From NCBI RefSeq assembly GCF_036320965.1, contig NC_092231.1, forward strand, positions 26,703,394 through 26,767,393: a stretch of 64,000 nucleotides of DNA. Direction: 5' to 3'. This document shows positions 55,183 to 64,000 of this stretch, in pieces. Both the position numbers and the translations under genes were made by a program. The stretch's first letter is position 1. The number at the start of each line of letters is the position of its first letter. The notes beneath the pieces are model-generated. The model ran no database searches, was not told where the DNA came from, and saw only the letters and a program-made list of their open reading frames with translations. The stretch is from Panulirus ornatus. Its lineage: Eukaryota; Arthropoda; Malacostraca; Decapoda; Palinuridae.

Positions 55183-56279
55183 GTGTAGGAAGAGAGGAAA
55201 GTGATTGGTTCTCAGTGAATGTAGGTTTGCGGGAGGGGTGTGTGATGTCTCCATGGTTTAATTTGTGTATGGATGGGGTTGTTAGGGAGGTGAATGCAAG
55301 AGTTTTGGAAAGAGGGGCAAGTACGAAGTCTGTTGGGGATGAGAGAGCTTGGGAAGTGAGTCAGTTGTTGTTCGCTGATGATACAGCGCTGGTGGCTGAT
55401 TCATGTGAGAAACTGCTGAAGCTGGTGACTGAGTTTGGTAAAGTGTGTGAAAGAAGAAAGTTAAGAGTAAATGTGAATAAGAGCAAAGTTATTAGGTACA
55501 GTAGGGTTGAGGGTCAAGTCAATTGGGAGGTAAGTTTGAATGGAGAAAAACTGGAGGAAGTAAAGTGTTGTAGATATCTGGGAGTGGATCTGGCAGCGGA
55601 TGGAACCATGGAAGCGGAAGTGGATCATAGGGTGGGGGAGGGGGCGAAAATTCTGGGAGCCTTGAAGAATGTGTGGAAGTCGAGAACATTATCTCGGAAA
55701 GCAAAAATGGGTATGTTTGAAGGAATAGTGGTTCCAACAATGTTGTATGGTTGCGAGGCGTGGGCTATGGATAGAGTTGTGCGCAGGAGGATGGATGTGC
55801 TGGAAATGAGATGTTTGAGGACGAGAGATGTGTGGAAATAAAAAGAGCGTGATTGAGAGAGCAGAAGAGGGTGTTTTGAAATGGTTTGGGCGCATGGAGA
55901 GAATGAGTGAGGAAAGATTGACCAAGAGGATATATGTGTCGGAGGTGGAGGGAACGAGGAGAAGTGGGAGACCAAATTGGAGGTGGAAAGATGGAGTGAA
56001 AAAGATTTTGTGTGATCGGGGCCTGAACATGCAGGAGGGTGAAAGGAGGGCAAGGAATAGAGTGAATTGGGTCGATGTGGTACACCGGGGTTGACGTGCT
56101 GTTAATGGATTGAATCAGGGCATGTGAAGCGTCTGGGGTAAACCATGGAAAGCTGTGTAGGTATGTATATTTTGCGTGTGTGGATGTATGTATATACATG
56201 TGTATGGGGGTGGGTTGGGCCATTTCTTTCGTCTGTTTCCTTGCGCTACCTCGCAAACGCGGGAGACAGTGACAAAGAA

Positions 56280-56296
<17 letters not shown>
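55182..56296 (+). mobile_element. Young-subfamily LINE, RT palm to poly-A
   Basis: It starts at the ACVRVGREESD position straight out of (AT)n, keeps RT palm end and CTD, the short-type 3'UTR and a ~20-base A tail (56277-56296) followed by (AT)n. A 47-bp deletion between 55822 and 55823 removes the CGVRWFDRVS region. Its near-duplicate at 61029-62011 lacks that deletion. Confidence 0.87.
55215..55841 (+). pseudogene. Young LINE RT palm end and CTD start (208 codons)
   Basis: The frame reads VNVGL then REGC (Gln of RQGC changed to Glu), the FADDTALVAD active site, YLGVDLAADGTMEAEVDH and MDRVVRRRMDVLEM, and ends at the 47-bp deletion. The remainder of the CTD is in frame 55828-56094, ending VVHRG. 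Motif A is missing by truncation. Confidence 0.83.

Positions 56297-56363
<67 letters not shown>
56297..56363. repeat. (AT)n microsatellite
   Basis: A pure AT tract of about 66 bp between a plus-strand LINE poly-A and a minus-strand LINE 3'UTR; duplicated at 62012-62078. Confidence 0.97.
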
Positions 56364-56364
<1 letters not shown>

Positions 56365-59300
56365 GCCAACACATGCACATATACATATCTATATATTTCA
56401 CTGTTTATATACATATACATACACAGACATATACATGTATACACATGTATATGTGTATGTATATGTATATGTACTAGCTACCCTCGGCCATTCCCGTCGC
56501 CACCCAACACACATTAAATGGCACCCTTCCCCCTGCGTATGTATGAGGTAGCGATAAAAAAGGAAACAAAGGCCACATTCGTTCACGCTTAGTCTCTAGC
56601 TTGCATGTATAATGCACCGAAACCATAGCTCCCTCTCCACATCCAGGCCCCACAAAACTTTCCATGGTTTACCCCAAACGCTTCACATTCCTGGTTCAAT
56701 CCATTGACAGCACGTCGACCCCAGTACACCACATAGTTCCAATTCACTCTATTCCTTGCATACCTTTCACCCTCCTGTATTTTAAGGCCCCGATCGCTCA
56801 AAATCATTTTCACTCCATCCTTCCACCTCCAATTTGGTCTCCCATGTCTCCTCGTTCCATCCACCTCTGACACATATATATCCTCTTTGTCAATCTTTCC
56901 TCACTCATTCTCCCCATTTGACCAAACTATTTCAATATACCCTCTTCTGCTCTCTCAACCACTCTCTTGTTATAAACATACATATCTCATACCCTTTCAT
57001 TACTTACTCTGTCAAACCACCCCACACCATATATTGTCCTCAAACATCTCATTTCCAGCATATCCACCCTCTACACAACCCTATCTATAGCCCATGCCTC
57101 GCAACCATTTGACATTGTTGGAACCACTATTCGTTCAAATATCTCCATTTTTACTTTCCGAGATAACGTTCTTGCCTTCCACACATTCTTCAACGCTCCC
57201 AGAACCTTCGCCCCCTTCCACACCCTGTGACTCATGTCCGCTTCCATCGATCTATACGCTGCTAAATCCACTCCCAGATATCTAAAACACTTCACTTCCT
57301 CCAGTTTTTCTCCATTCATACTTACCTCCCAATTAACTTGTCCCTCAACCTGACTGAACCTAATAACCTTGCTCTTATTCGCATTTACTCTCAGCCTTCT
57401 TCTTTCACACACTTTACCAAACTCAGTCACCAACTTCTGCAGTTTCTCACCCGAATCAGCCACTAGCGCTGTATCGTCAGCGAACAACTGACTCATTTCC
57501 CAAGCCCTCTCATCCATAACAGACTTCATACTTGCCTCTCTCTCTCTCCAAAACTTTTGCATTTACCTCCCTCATAACCCCATCCAGAAACAAATTGAAC
57601 AGCCATGGAGACATCACGTACCCCTGCCGCAAACCAACATTTATTGGGAACCATTCACTTTCCTCTCTTCCTACTCGTACACATGCCTTACATCCTTGAT
57701 AAAAACTTTTCATTGCTTCTAGGAACTTGCCTCCCACACCATATACTCTTAATACCTTCCACAGAGCATCTCTGTCAACTCTATCATATGCTTTTGCCAC
57801 ATCCTTAAATTCTACTTACAAATCCATTTGGTTTTCTAAGTATTTCTCACGTACATTCTTCAAAGCAAACACCTGATCCACACATCCTCTTCTGAAACAT
57901 TCACATCCACACTTCTGAAACCACACTGCTCTTCCTCTATGGTCTGTACATGCCTTTACACTCTCAATCCATGCCCTCCCATATAATTTCCCAGGAATAC
58001 TCAACAAACCTATACCTCTGTAATTGAAACACTCACCTTTATCTCCTTTACCTTTGTACAATGGCACTATGTATTGATTCCACCAATCCTGAGGCACTTT
58101 ACCATGAACCATACATACATTGAATATCCTTACCAACCAGTCAACAACACAGTTACCCCCCTTTTTTGATAAATTCCACTGCAGTACCATCCAAACCTGC
58201 CACCTTGCCGGCTTTCATCTCCCGCAAAGCTTTCACTTTCTCTTCTCTTTTTACCAAACCATTCTCTCTGACCCTCCCACTTCGCACACCACCTCGACCA
58301 AAACACCCTAAATCTGCCACTCTGTTATCAAACACATTCAACAAACTTTCAAAATACTCACTCCATCTCCTTCTCACTTCACCTTTACTTGTAATTACCT
58401 CCCTATTGGCCCCCTTCACTGATGTTCCCGTTTGTTCTCTTATGCTCTTTATTTACCTCCTTCCAAAACATCTTTTTATTCTCTCCAAAATTTAGTGATA
58501 CTGTCTCACCCCAACTCTCATTTGCCCTCTTTTTCACCTATTACACCTTTCTCTTGACCTTCTGCCTCTTTCTTTTATATATCTCTCCATCATTCGCACT
58601 GCTTTCCTGCAAAAATCGTCCAAATGCCTCTCTCTTCACTTTCACTAAAAATCGTACTTCCTCATCCCACCACTCACTACCGTTTCTAATCTACCCACAT
58701 CCCACCTCTTTCATGCCTCAGGCATCTTTTGCACAAGCCATCACTGCTTCCCTAAATACATCCCATTACCATCATTTGCTCTCACCTTTTTCCATTCTGC
58801 ACTCAATCTCTCCTGGTCCTTCCTCACACAAGTCTCCTTTCCAAGCTCACTTACTCTCACCACTCTCTTCACCCCAACATTCTCTCTTCTTTTCTGAAAA
58901 CCTATGCAAATCTTCACCTTCGCCTCCACAAGATAACGATCAGACATCCCTCCAGTTGCCCCTCTTAGCACATTCACATCTAAGAGTCTCTCTTTCCCGC
59001 GCCTTTCAATTAGCACTTAGTCCAATAACGCTCTCTGGCCATCTCTCCTACCTACAAACATATACTTATGTATATCCCTTTTTTTAAACCAGTCCTTTTT
59101 CAGCACACAAATCTACAAACTCTTCACCATTTCCATTTACAACACTGAACACCCCCTGTACACCAATTATAACCTCAACTGTTACTTTACTCACCTTTGC
59201 ATTCAAGTCACCCATCACTATAACCCGGTCTCGTGCATCAAAGCTTCTTACACACTCACTCAGCTGCTCCCAAAACACTTGCCTCTCATGATCTTTCTTC

Positions 59301-59722
59301 TCATGACCAGGTGCATAGGCACCAATAATCACCCATCTCTCTCCATCCACTTTCAGTTTTACCCATATCAATCTAGACTTTACTTCACATCTCCTGACTT
59401 TACTCCCAAGACATTTCCAAACCACTCTTCCCCTTTACCCGTAAGCTTCATTTCACTCAGAGCCAAAACATCCAGGTTCCTTTCCTCAAACATACTACCT
59501 ATCTCTCCTTTTTTCTCATCTTGGTTACATCCACACATATTTAGACACCCCAATCTGAGACTTCGAGGAGGATGAGCACTCCCCACATGACTCCTTCTTC
59601 TGTTTCCCCTTTTAGAAAGTTGAAATACAAGGAGAGGAAGGTTTCTAGTCCCCCCACTCCCATCCCCTTTAGCCGCCTTCTCCGACAAGTGGCAATGCGT
59701 GGAAGTATTCTCCCCTATCCCC

Positions 59723-59726
<4 letters not shown>
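56364..59726 (-). mobile_element. Near full-length LINE with 5'UTR, degenerate
   Basis: Read on the minus strand: the 5'UTR starts at 59726 (CCCTGGGGATAGGGGAGAAT) and runs to ~59530. EN follows, with SEMKLTGKGEEWF, a small deletion, GAYAPGHEKKDHER and GDLNAKV (59425-59084), then SDRYLVE in place of SDH (59016-58741). The linker is at 58740-58420, fingers at 58419-57816, palm at 57800-57450 (an AKAYDRVD motif A variant that has lost the aspartate-bearing FMDLE; LFADDTALVAD kept), CTD at 57562-56589 and 3'UTR to 56364. The terminal tail module is missing. Frame breaks are fewer than in the other full-length copy, so it is a good template for the family's architecture. Its 3' part, about 56364-58285, recurs at 62079-64000. 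Confidence 0.88.
59084..59425 (-). pseudogene. LINE APE-type endonuclease fragment (113 codons)
   Basis: This is the best preserved EN part of the window: IWVKLKVDGERWVIIGAYAP, the DHERQVFWEQLSECV stretch and VIVMGDLNAKVS with the GDLN motif of the APE/exonuclease III fold. In this family EN nicks the target to prime reverse transcription. The N-terminal part (SEMKL, 59380-59570) is in an overlapping frame after a deletion of the TRAKEGVALLL region. Confidence 0.82.

Positions 59727-59780
<54 letters not shown>
59727..59780. repeat. (AT)n microsatellite
   Basis: A pure AT tract of about 53 bp between the 5' end of a minus-strand LINE and the 5' truncation point of a plus-strand young LINE. 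Confidence 0.97.
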
Positions 59781-59785
<5 letters not shown>

Positions 59786-60500
59786 GGGGAAGGGGGCGAA
59801 AATTCTGGGAGCCTTGAAGAATGTGTGGAAGTCGAGAACATTATCTCGGAAAGCAAAAATGGGTATGTTTGAAGGAATAGTGGTTCCAACAATGTTGTAT
59901 GGTTGCGAGGCGTGGGCTATGGATAGAGTTGTGCGCAGGAGGATGGATGTGCTGGAAATGAGATGTTTGAGGACAATGTGTGGTGTGAGGTGGTTTGATC
60001 GAGTAAGTAACGTAAGGGTAAGAGAGATGTGTGGAAATAAAAAGAGCGTGGTTGGGAGAGCAGAAGAGGGTGTTTTGAAATGGTTTTGGGCACATGGAGA
60101 GAATGAGTGAGGAAAGATTGACCAAGAGGATATATATGTCGGAGTTGGAGGGAACGAGGAGAAGAGGGAGACCAAATTGGAGGTGGAAAGATGGAGTGAA
60201 AAAGATTTTGTGTGATCGGTGGCCTGAACATGCAGGAGGGTGAAAGGAGGGCAGGAATAGAGAGAATTGGACGCGATGTGGTATACCGGGGTTGACGTGC
60301 TGTCATGGATTGAATCGGGGCATGTGAAGCGTCAGGGTAAACCAAGAAAGTATGTGAGGTCTGTATATTTGCGTGTGGTGACGTATGTATAAAACATGGT
60401 AATGGGGGGGGGGGTGGGATGGGCCATATCTTTCGTCTGTTTACTTGCGCTAACTCAGCAAACGCGGAGACAAGCGACAAAGCAAAAAAAAAAAACAAAA
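59781..60500 (+). mobile_element. Young-subfamily LINE, CTD and short 3'UTR
   Basis: It starts directly after (AT)n at the EGAKILGALKNVW position, with frame 59784-60110 to GVLKWFWAHG, where an extra T breaks it. The rest of the CTD, short-type 3'UTR and tail module (60440-60480) contain many single-base gains and losses from ~60220 on, unlike the other young copies. Confidence 0.84.
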
Positions 60501-60572
60501 AGAAATATAAATATATATATAATATCAATATAATATAATATATATACTAAATATATATAATATAAATCTAAA

Positions 60573-60602
<30 letters not shown>
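60501..60602. repeat. AT-rich and poly-T low-complexity tract
   Basis: Irregular ATATAATAT sequence followed by a T run at 60577-60604. It occupies the position of a regular (AT)n array and may be mis-called. Confidence 0.8.
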
Positions 60603-60604
<2 letters not shown>

Positions 60605-60828
60605 CTTTTAAACTATTTGCCATTTCCCGCGTACAGAACAGAGGACTGGGCCTTTTTGGAATATCCTCACCAGCTGGCCCCTCGTTATCCCTTCATTTGG
60701 AAAATTAAGAAAAGAAAAAAAATGAGAGGGGAGGTTTCCACCCCCCCGCTCCCTCCCCTATTAGTCGCCTTCACGACACGCAGGGAATACGTGGGAAGTA
60801 TTCTTAATCCCCTTATCCCCAGGGATAA
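60603..60828 (-). mobile_element. SINE-like element, second copy
   Basis: On the minus strand it starts TATCCCTGGGGATAAGGGGA, then CCCTGCGTGTCGTGAAGGCG, the T-rich stretch, the core (GGCCCAGTCCTCTGTTCTG) and GCGGGAAATGGCAAATAGTT. The CTACCTCGCTGA part of the tail is deleted. It has the same head and tail as 21620-21858. Confidence 0.76.
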
Positions 60829-60845
60829 ATATATATATATTAAAT

Positions 60846-60874
<29 letters not shown>
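60829..60874. repeat. AT-rich microsatellite, interrupted
   Basis: About 46 bp of ATAT with TTAAATTA interruptions separates two inverted SINE-like copies. Confidence 0.85.
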
Positions 60875-60876
<2 letters not shown>

Positions 60877-60999
60877 ATTTTCCAAAGAAGGAACGAGACG
60901 AGGTCCAGGTGAGATATATCCCTCAAAGGCCCAGCCCCTCTGTTTCTTAACGCTACCTCGCTATCGCGGGAAATAGCGAATAGTATGAAAAAAAAAAAA
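60875..60999 (+). mobile_element. SINE-like element, third copy, 5'-truncated
   Basis: It begins at the TTTTCCAAAGAAGGAACGAG core, continues to CTCAAAGGCCCAGCCCCTCT and TTAACGCTACCTCGCTATCG, then GAAATAGCGAATAGTATG and an A run (60988-60999). The LINE-derived head is absent. Confidence 0.76.
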
Positions 61000-61028
61000 T
61001 ATAATATATATATATATATATAATATAT
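61000..61028. repeat. Short (AT)n tract
   Basis: About 29 bp of AT dinucleotide after the SINE-like A run and before the truncated start of a young LINE. Confidence 0.88.
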
Positions 61029-61997
61029 GGAGTCACTTGTTGTTCGCTGATGATACAGCGCTGTGGCTGATTCAGTGAGAAACTCAGAAGCTGGTGACTG
61101 AGTGTGGGTAAAGTGTGTGAAAGAAGAAGTTAAGAGTAAAATGTGAATAAGACAAAGTAATTAGTACAGTAGGGTGAGGGTCAAGTCAATTGGAGGTAAG
61201 TTTGAATGGAGAAAAACTGGAGGAAGTAAAGTGTTGTAGATATCTGGGAGTGGATCTGGCAGCGGATGGAACCATGGAAGCGGAAGTGGATCATAGGGTG
61301 GGGGAGGGGGCGAAAATTCTGGGAGCCTTGAAGAATGTGTGGAAGTCGAGAACATTATCTCGGAAAGCAAAAATGGGTATGTTTGAAGGAATAGTGGTTC
61401 CAACAATGTTGTATGGTTGCGAGGCGTGGGCTATGGATAGAGTTGTGCGCAGGAGGATGGATGTGCTGGAAATGAGATGTTTGAGGACAATGTGTGGTGT
61501 GAGGTGGTTTGATCGAGTAAGTAACGTAAGGGTAAGAGAGATGTGTGGAAATAAAAAGAGCGTGGTTGAGAGAGCAGAAGAGGGTGTTTTGAAATGGTTT
61601 GGGCACATGGAGAGAATGAGTGAGGAAAGATTGACCAAGAGGATATATGTGTCGGAGGTGGAGGGAACGAGGAGAAGAGGGAGACCAAATTGGAGGTGGA
61701 AAGATGGAGTGAAAAAGATTTTGTGTGATCGGGGCCTGAACATGCAGGAGGGTGAAAGGAGGGCAAGGAATAGAGTGAATTGGGTCGATGTGGTACACCG
61801 GGGTTGACGTGCTGTTAATGGATTGAATCAGGGCATGTGAAGCGTCTGGGGTAAACCATGGAAAGCTGTGTAGGTATGTATATTTTGCGTGTGTGGATGT
61901 ATGTATATACATGTGTATGGGGGTGGGTTGGGCCATTTCTTTCGTCTGTTTCCTTGCGCTACCTCGCAAACGCGGGAGACAGCGACAAAGCAAAAAG

Positions 61998-62011
<14 letters not shown>
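61029..62011 (+). mobile_element. Young-subfamily LINE, duplicate of 55358-56296
   Basis: It runs from just before FADD (61038-61070, error-rich) to the short-type 3'UTR and an A tail (61991-62011). From ~61200 on it is almost base-identical to 55550-56296 except that it carries the 47 bp missing there. It begins a duplication that continues to the end of the window. Confidence 0.86.
61190..61807 (+). pseudogene. Young LINE CTD frame (205 codons)
   Basis: An open frame from EVSLNGEKLEEVKC through YLGVDLAADGTMEAEVDH, CGVRWFDRVSNVRVREMC and GRPNWRWKDGVKK to VVHRG. It represents the intact CTD of this subfamily. RT sequence upstream is disrupted by single-base errors at 61029-61190. Confidence 0.84.

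Positions 62012-62078
<67 letters not shown>
62012..62078. repeat. (AT)n microsatellite
   Basis: A pure AT tract of about 67 bp, matching the array at 56297-56363 in position and flanks. Confidence 0.97.
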
Positions 62079-62079
<1 letters not shown>

Positions 62080-64000
62080 GCCAACACATGCACATATACA
62101 TATCTATATATTTCACTGTTTATATACATATACATACACAGACATATACATGTATACACATGTATATGTGTATGTATATGTATATGTACTAGCTACCCTC
62201 GGCCATTCCCGTCGCCACCCAACACACATTAAATGGCACCCTTCCCCCTGCGTATGTATGAGGTAGCGATAAAAAAGGAAACAAAGGCCACATTCGTTCA
62301 CGCTTAGTCTTTAGCTTGCATGTATAATGCACCGAAACTATAGCTCCCTCTCCACATCCAGGCCCCACAAAACTTTCCATGGTTTACCCCAAACGCTTCA
62401 CATTCCTGGTTCAATCCATTGACAGCACGTCGACCCCGGTACACCACATAGTTCCAATTCACTCTATTCCTTGCATACCTTTCACCCTCCTGTATTTTAA
62501 GGCCCCGATCGCTCAAAATCATTTTCACTCCATCCTTCCACCTCCAATTTGGTCTCCCATGTCTCCTCGTTCCATCCACCTCTGACACATATATATCCTC
62601 TTTGTCAATCTTTCCTCACTCATTCTCCCCATTTGACCAAACTATTTCAATATACCCTCTTCTGCTCTCTCAACCACTCTCTTGTTATAAACATACATAT
62701 CTCATACCCTTTCATTACTTACTCTGTCAAACCACCCCACACCATATATTGTCCTCAAACATCTCATTTCCAGCATATCCACCCTCTACACAACCCTATC
62801 TATAGCCCATGCCTCGCAACCATTTGACATTGTTGGAACCACTATTCGTTCAAATATCTCCATTTTTACTTTCCGAGATAACGTTCTTGCCTTCCACACA
62901 TTCTTCAACGCTCCCAGAACCTTCGCCCCCTTCCACACCCTGTGACTCATGTCCGCTTCCATCGATCTATACGCTGCTAAATCCACTCCCAGATATCTAA
63001 AACACTTCACTTCCTCCAGTTTTTCTCCATTCATACTTACCTCCCAATTAACTTGTCCCTCAACCTGACTGAACCTAATAACCTTGCTCTTATTCGCATT
63101 TACTCTCAGCCTTCTTCTTTCACACACTTTACCAAACTCAGTCACCAACTTCTGCAGTTTCTCACCCGAATCAGCCACTAGCGCTGTATCGTCAGCGAAC
63201 AACTGACTCATTTCCCAAGCCCTCTCATCCATAACAGACTGCATACTTGCCTCTCTCTCTCCAAAACTTTTGCATTTACCTCCCTCATAACCCCATCCAG
63301 AAACAAATTGAACAGCCATGGAGACATCACGTACCCCTGCCGCAAACCAACATTTATTGGGAACCATTCACTTTCCTCTCTTCCTACTCGTACACATGCC
63401 TTACATCCTTGATAAAAACTTTTCATTGCTTCTAGGAACTTGCCTCCTACACCATATACTCTTAATACCTTCCACAGAGCATCTCTGTCAACTCTATCAT
63501 ATGCTTTTGCCACATCCTTAAATTCTACTTACAAATCCATCTGGTTTTCTAAGTATTTCTCACGTACATTCTTCAAAGCAAACACCTGATCCACACATCC
63601 TCTTCTGAAACATTCACATCCACACTTCTGAAACCACACTGCTCTTCCTCTATGGTCTGTACATGCCTTTACACTCTCAATCCATGCCCTCCCATATAAT
63701 TTCCCAGGAATACTCAACAAACCTATACCTCTGTAATTGAAACACTCACCTTTATCTCCTTTACCTTTGTACAATGGCACTATGTATTGATTCCACCAAT
63801 CCTGAGGCACTTTACCATGAACCATACATACATTGAATATCCTTACCAACCAGTCAACAACACAGTTACCCCCTTTTTTGATAAATTCCACTGCAGTACC
63901 ATCCAAACCTGCCACCTTGCCGGCTTTCATCTCCCGCAAAGCTTTCACTTTCTCTTCTCTTTTTACCAAACCATTCTCTCTGACCCTCCCACTTCGCACA
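62079..64000 (-). mobile_element. LINE copy, duplicate of 56364-58285, runs off the window
   Basis: It has the same order and almost the same bases as 56364-58285: 3'UTR, CTD (62304-62588), palm (62786-63513, LFADDTALVAD) and fingers (63529-63999). Differences noted include one C/T in the GTCT(C/T)TAGCTTGCATG block, one TC dinucleotide less in a CT run near 63255, and one C less near 63870. It continues past 64000. Confidence 0.87.

Overview
The window is repeat-dense eukaryotic DNA. I see no host protein-coding gene and no tRNA or rRNA gene. I judge it to be arthropod, most likely a decapod crustacean. That judgement rests on remembered resemblance (unverified) of the dominant LINE and its tail to repeats of that group, on the abundance of long (AT)n microsatellites, and on a Penelope-like element with a GIY-YIG domain next to a pogo/Tigger-like DNA transposon.

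About nine tenths of the sequence is made of roughly forty fragments of one non-LTR retrotransposon family in both orientations. I name its parts as follows. The 5'UTR begins TATCCCTGGGGATAGGGGAG. An APE-type endonuclease (EN) follows, with SETK/SEMK, GDLN and SDH motifs. Then come a basic linker, a reverse transcriptase (RT) with AFMDLEKAYD and FADDT, a C-terminal domain (CTD) with GRPNWRW, a 3'UTR of up to about 450 bp, and a GC-rich tail module (GCGCTACCTCGC..GCGGGA..AGCGA) that runs into A-rich or (AT)n sequence. The single ORF with EN plus RT and no gag-like ORF fits an RTE-type clade. Old copies are riddled with frameshifts and stops. A younger subfamily with a shortened 3'UTR is nearly intact, the best example being an open frame of 754 codons at 5135-7399.

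Layout: 1-20.1 kb holds alternating LINE fragments, including nested and probably twin-primed copies. 20.1-21.4 kb is a Penelope-like element with ~190-bp inverted arms. 21.6-21.9 kb is a short SINE-like element built from LINE head and LINE tail. 21.9-29.5 kb is more LINE, with a bodiless Penelope foldback at 27.1-27.3 kb. 29.58-30.55 kb is a Tigger-like deletion derivative with terminal inverted repeats. 30.6-41.2 kb is LINE, including a 262-bp tail-only insertion with a clear 9-bp target-site duplication. 41.2-47.5 kb is error-rich and repeats 36.45-41.2 kb. 47.5-55.1 kb holds LINE tails, two more Penelope pieces and long (AT)n arrays. 55.36-58.3 kb recurs almost exactly at 61.0-64.0 kb.

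The parts interact as a retrotransposition ecosystem: LINE enzymes, tail-only and head+tail passengers that share LINE ends, and (AT)n arrays that sit at many breakpoints and seem to act as landing pads. Two duplications bordered by homopolymer-error-rich sequence look like assembly problems and should be checked before any biological reading of copy number.
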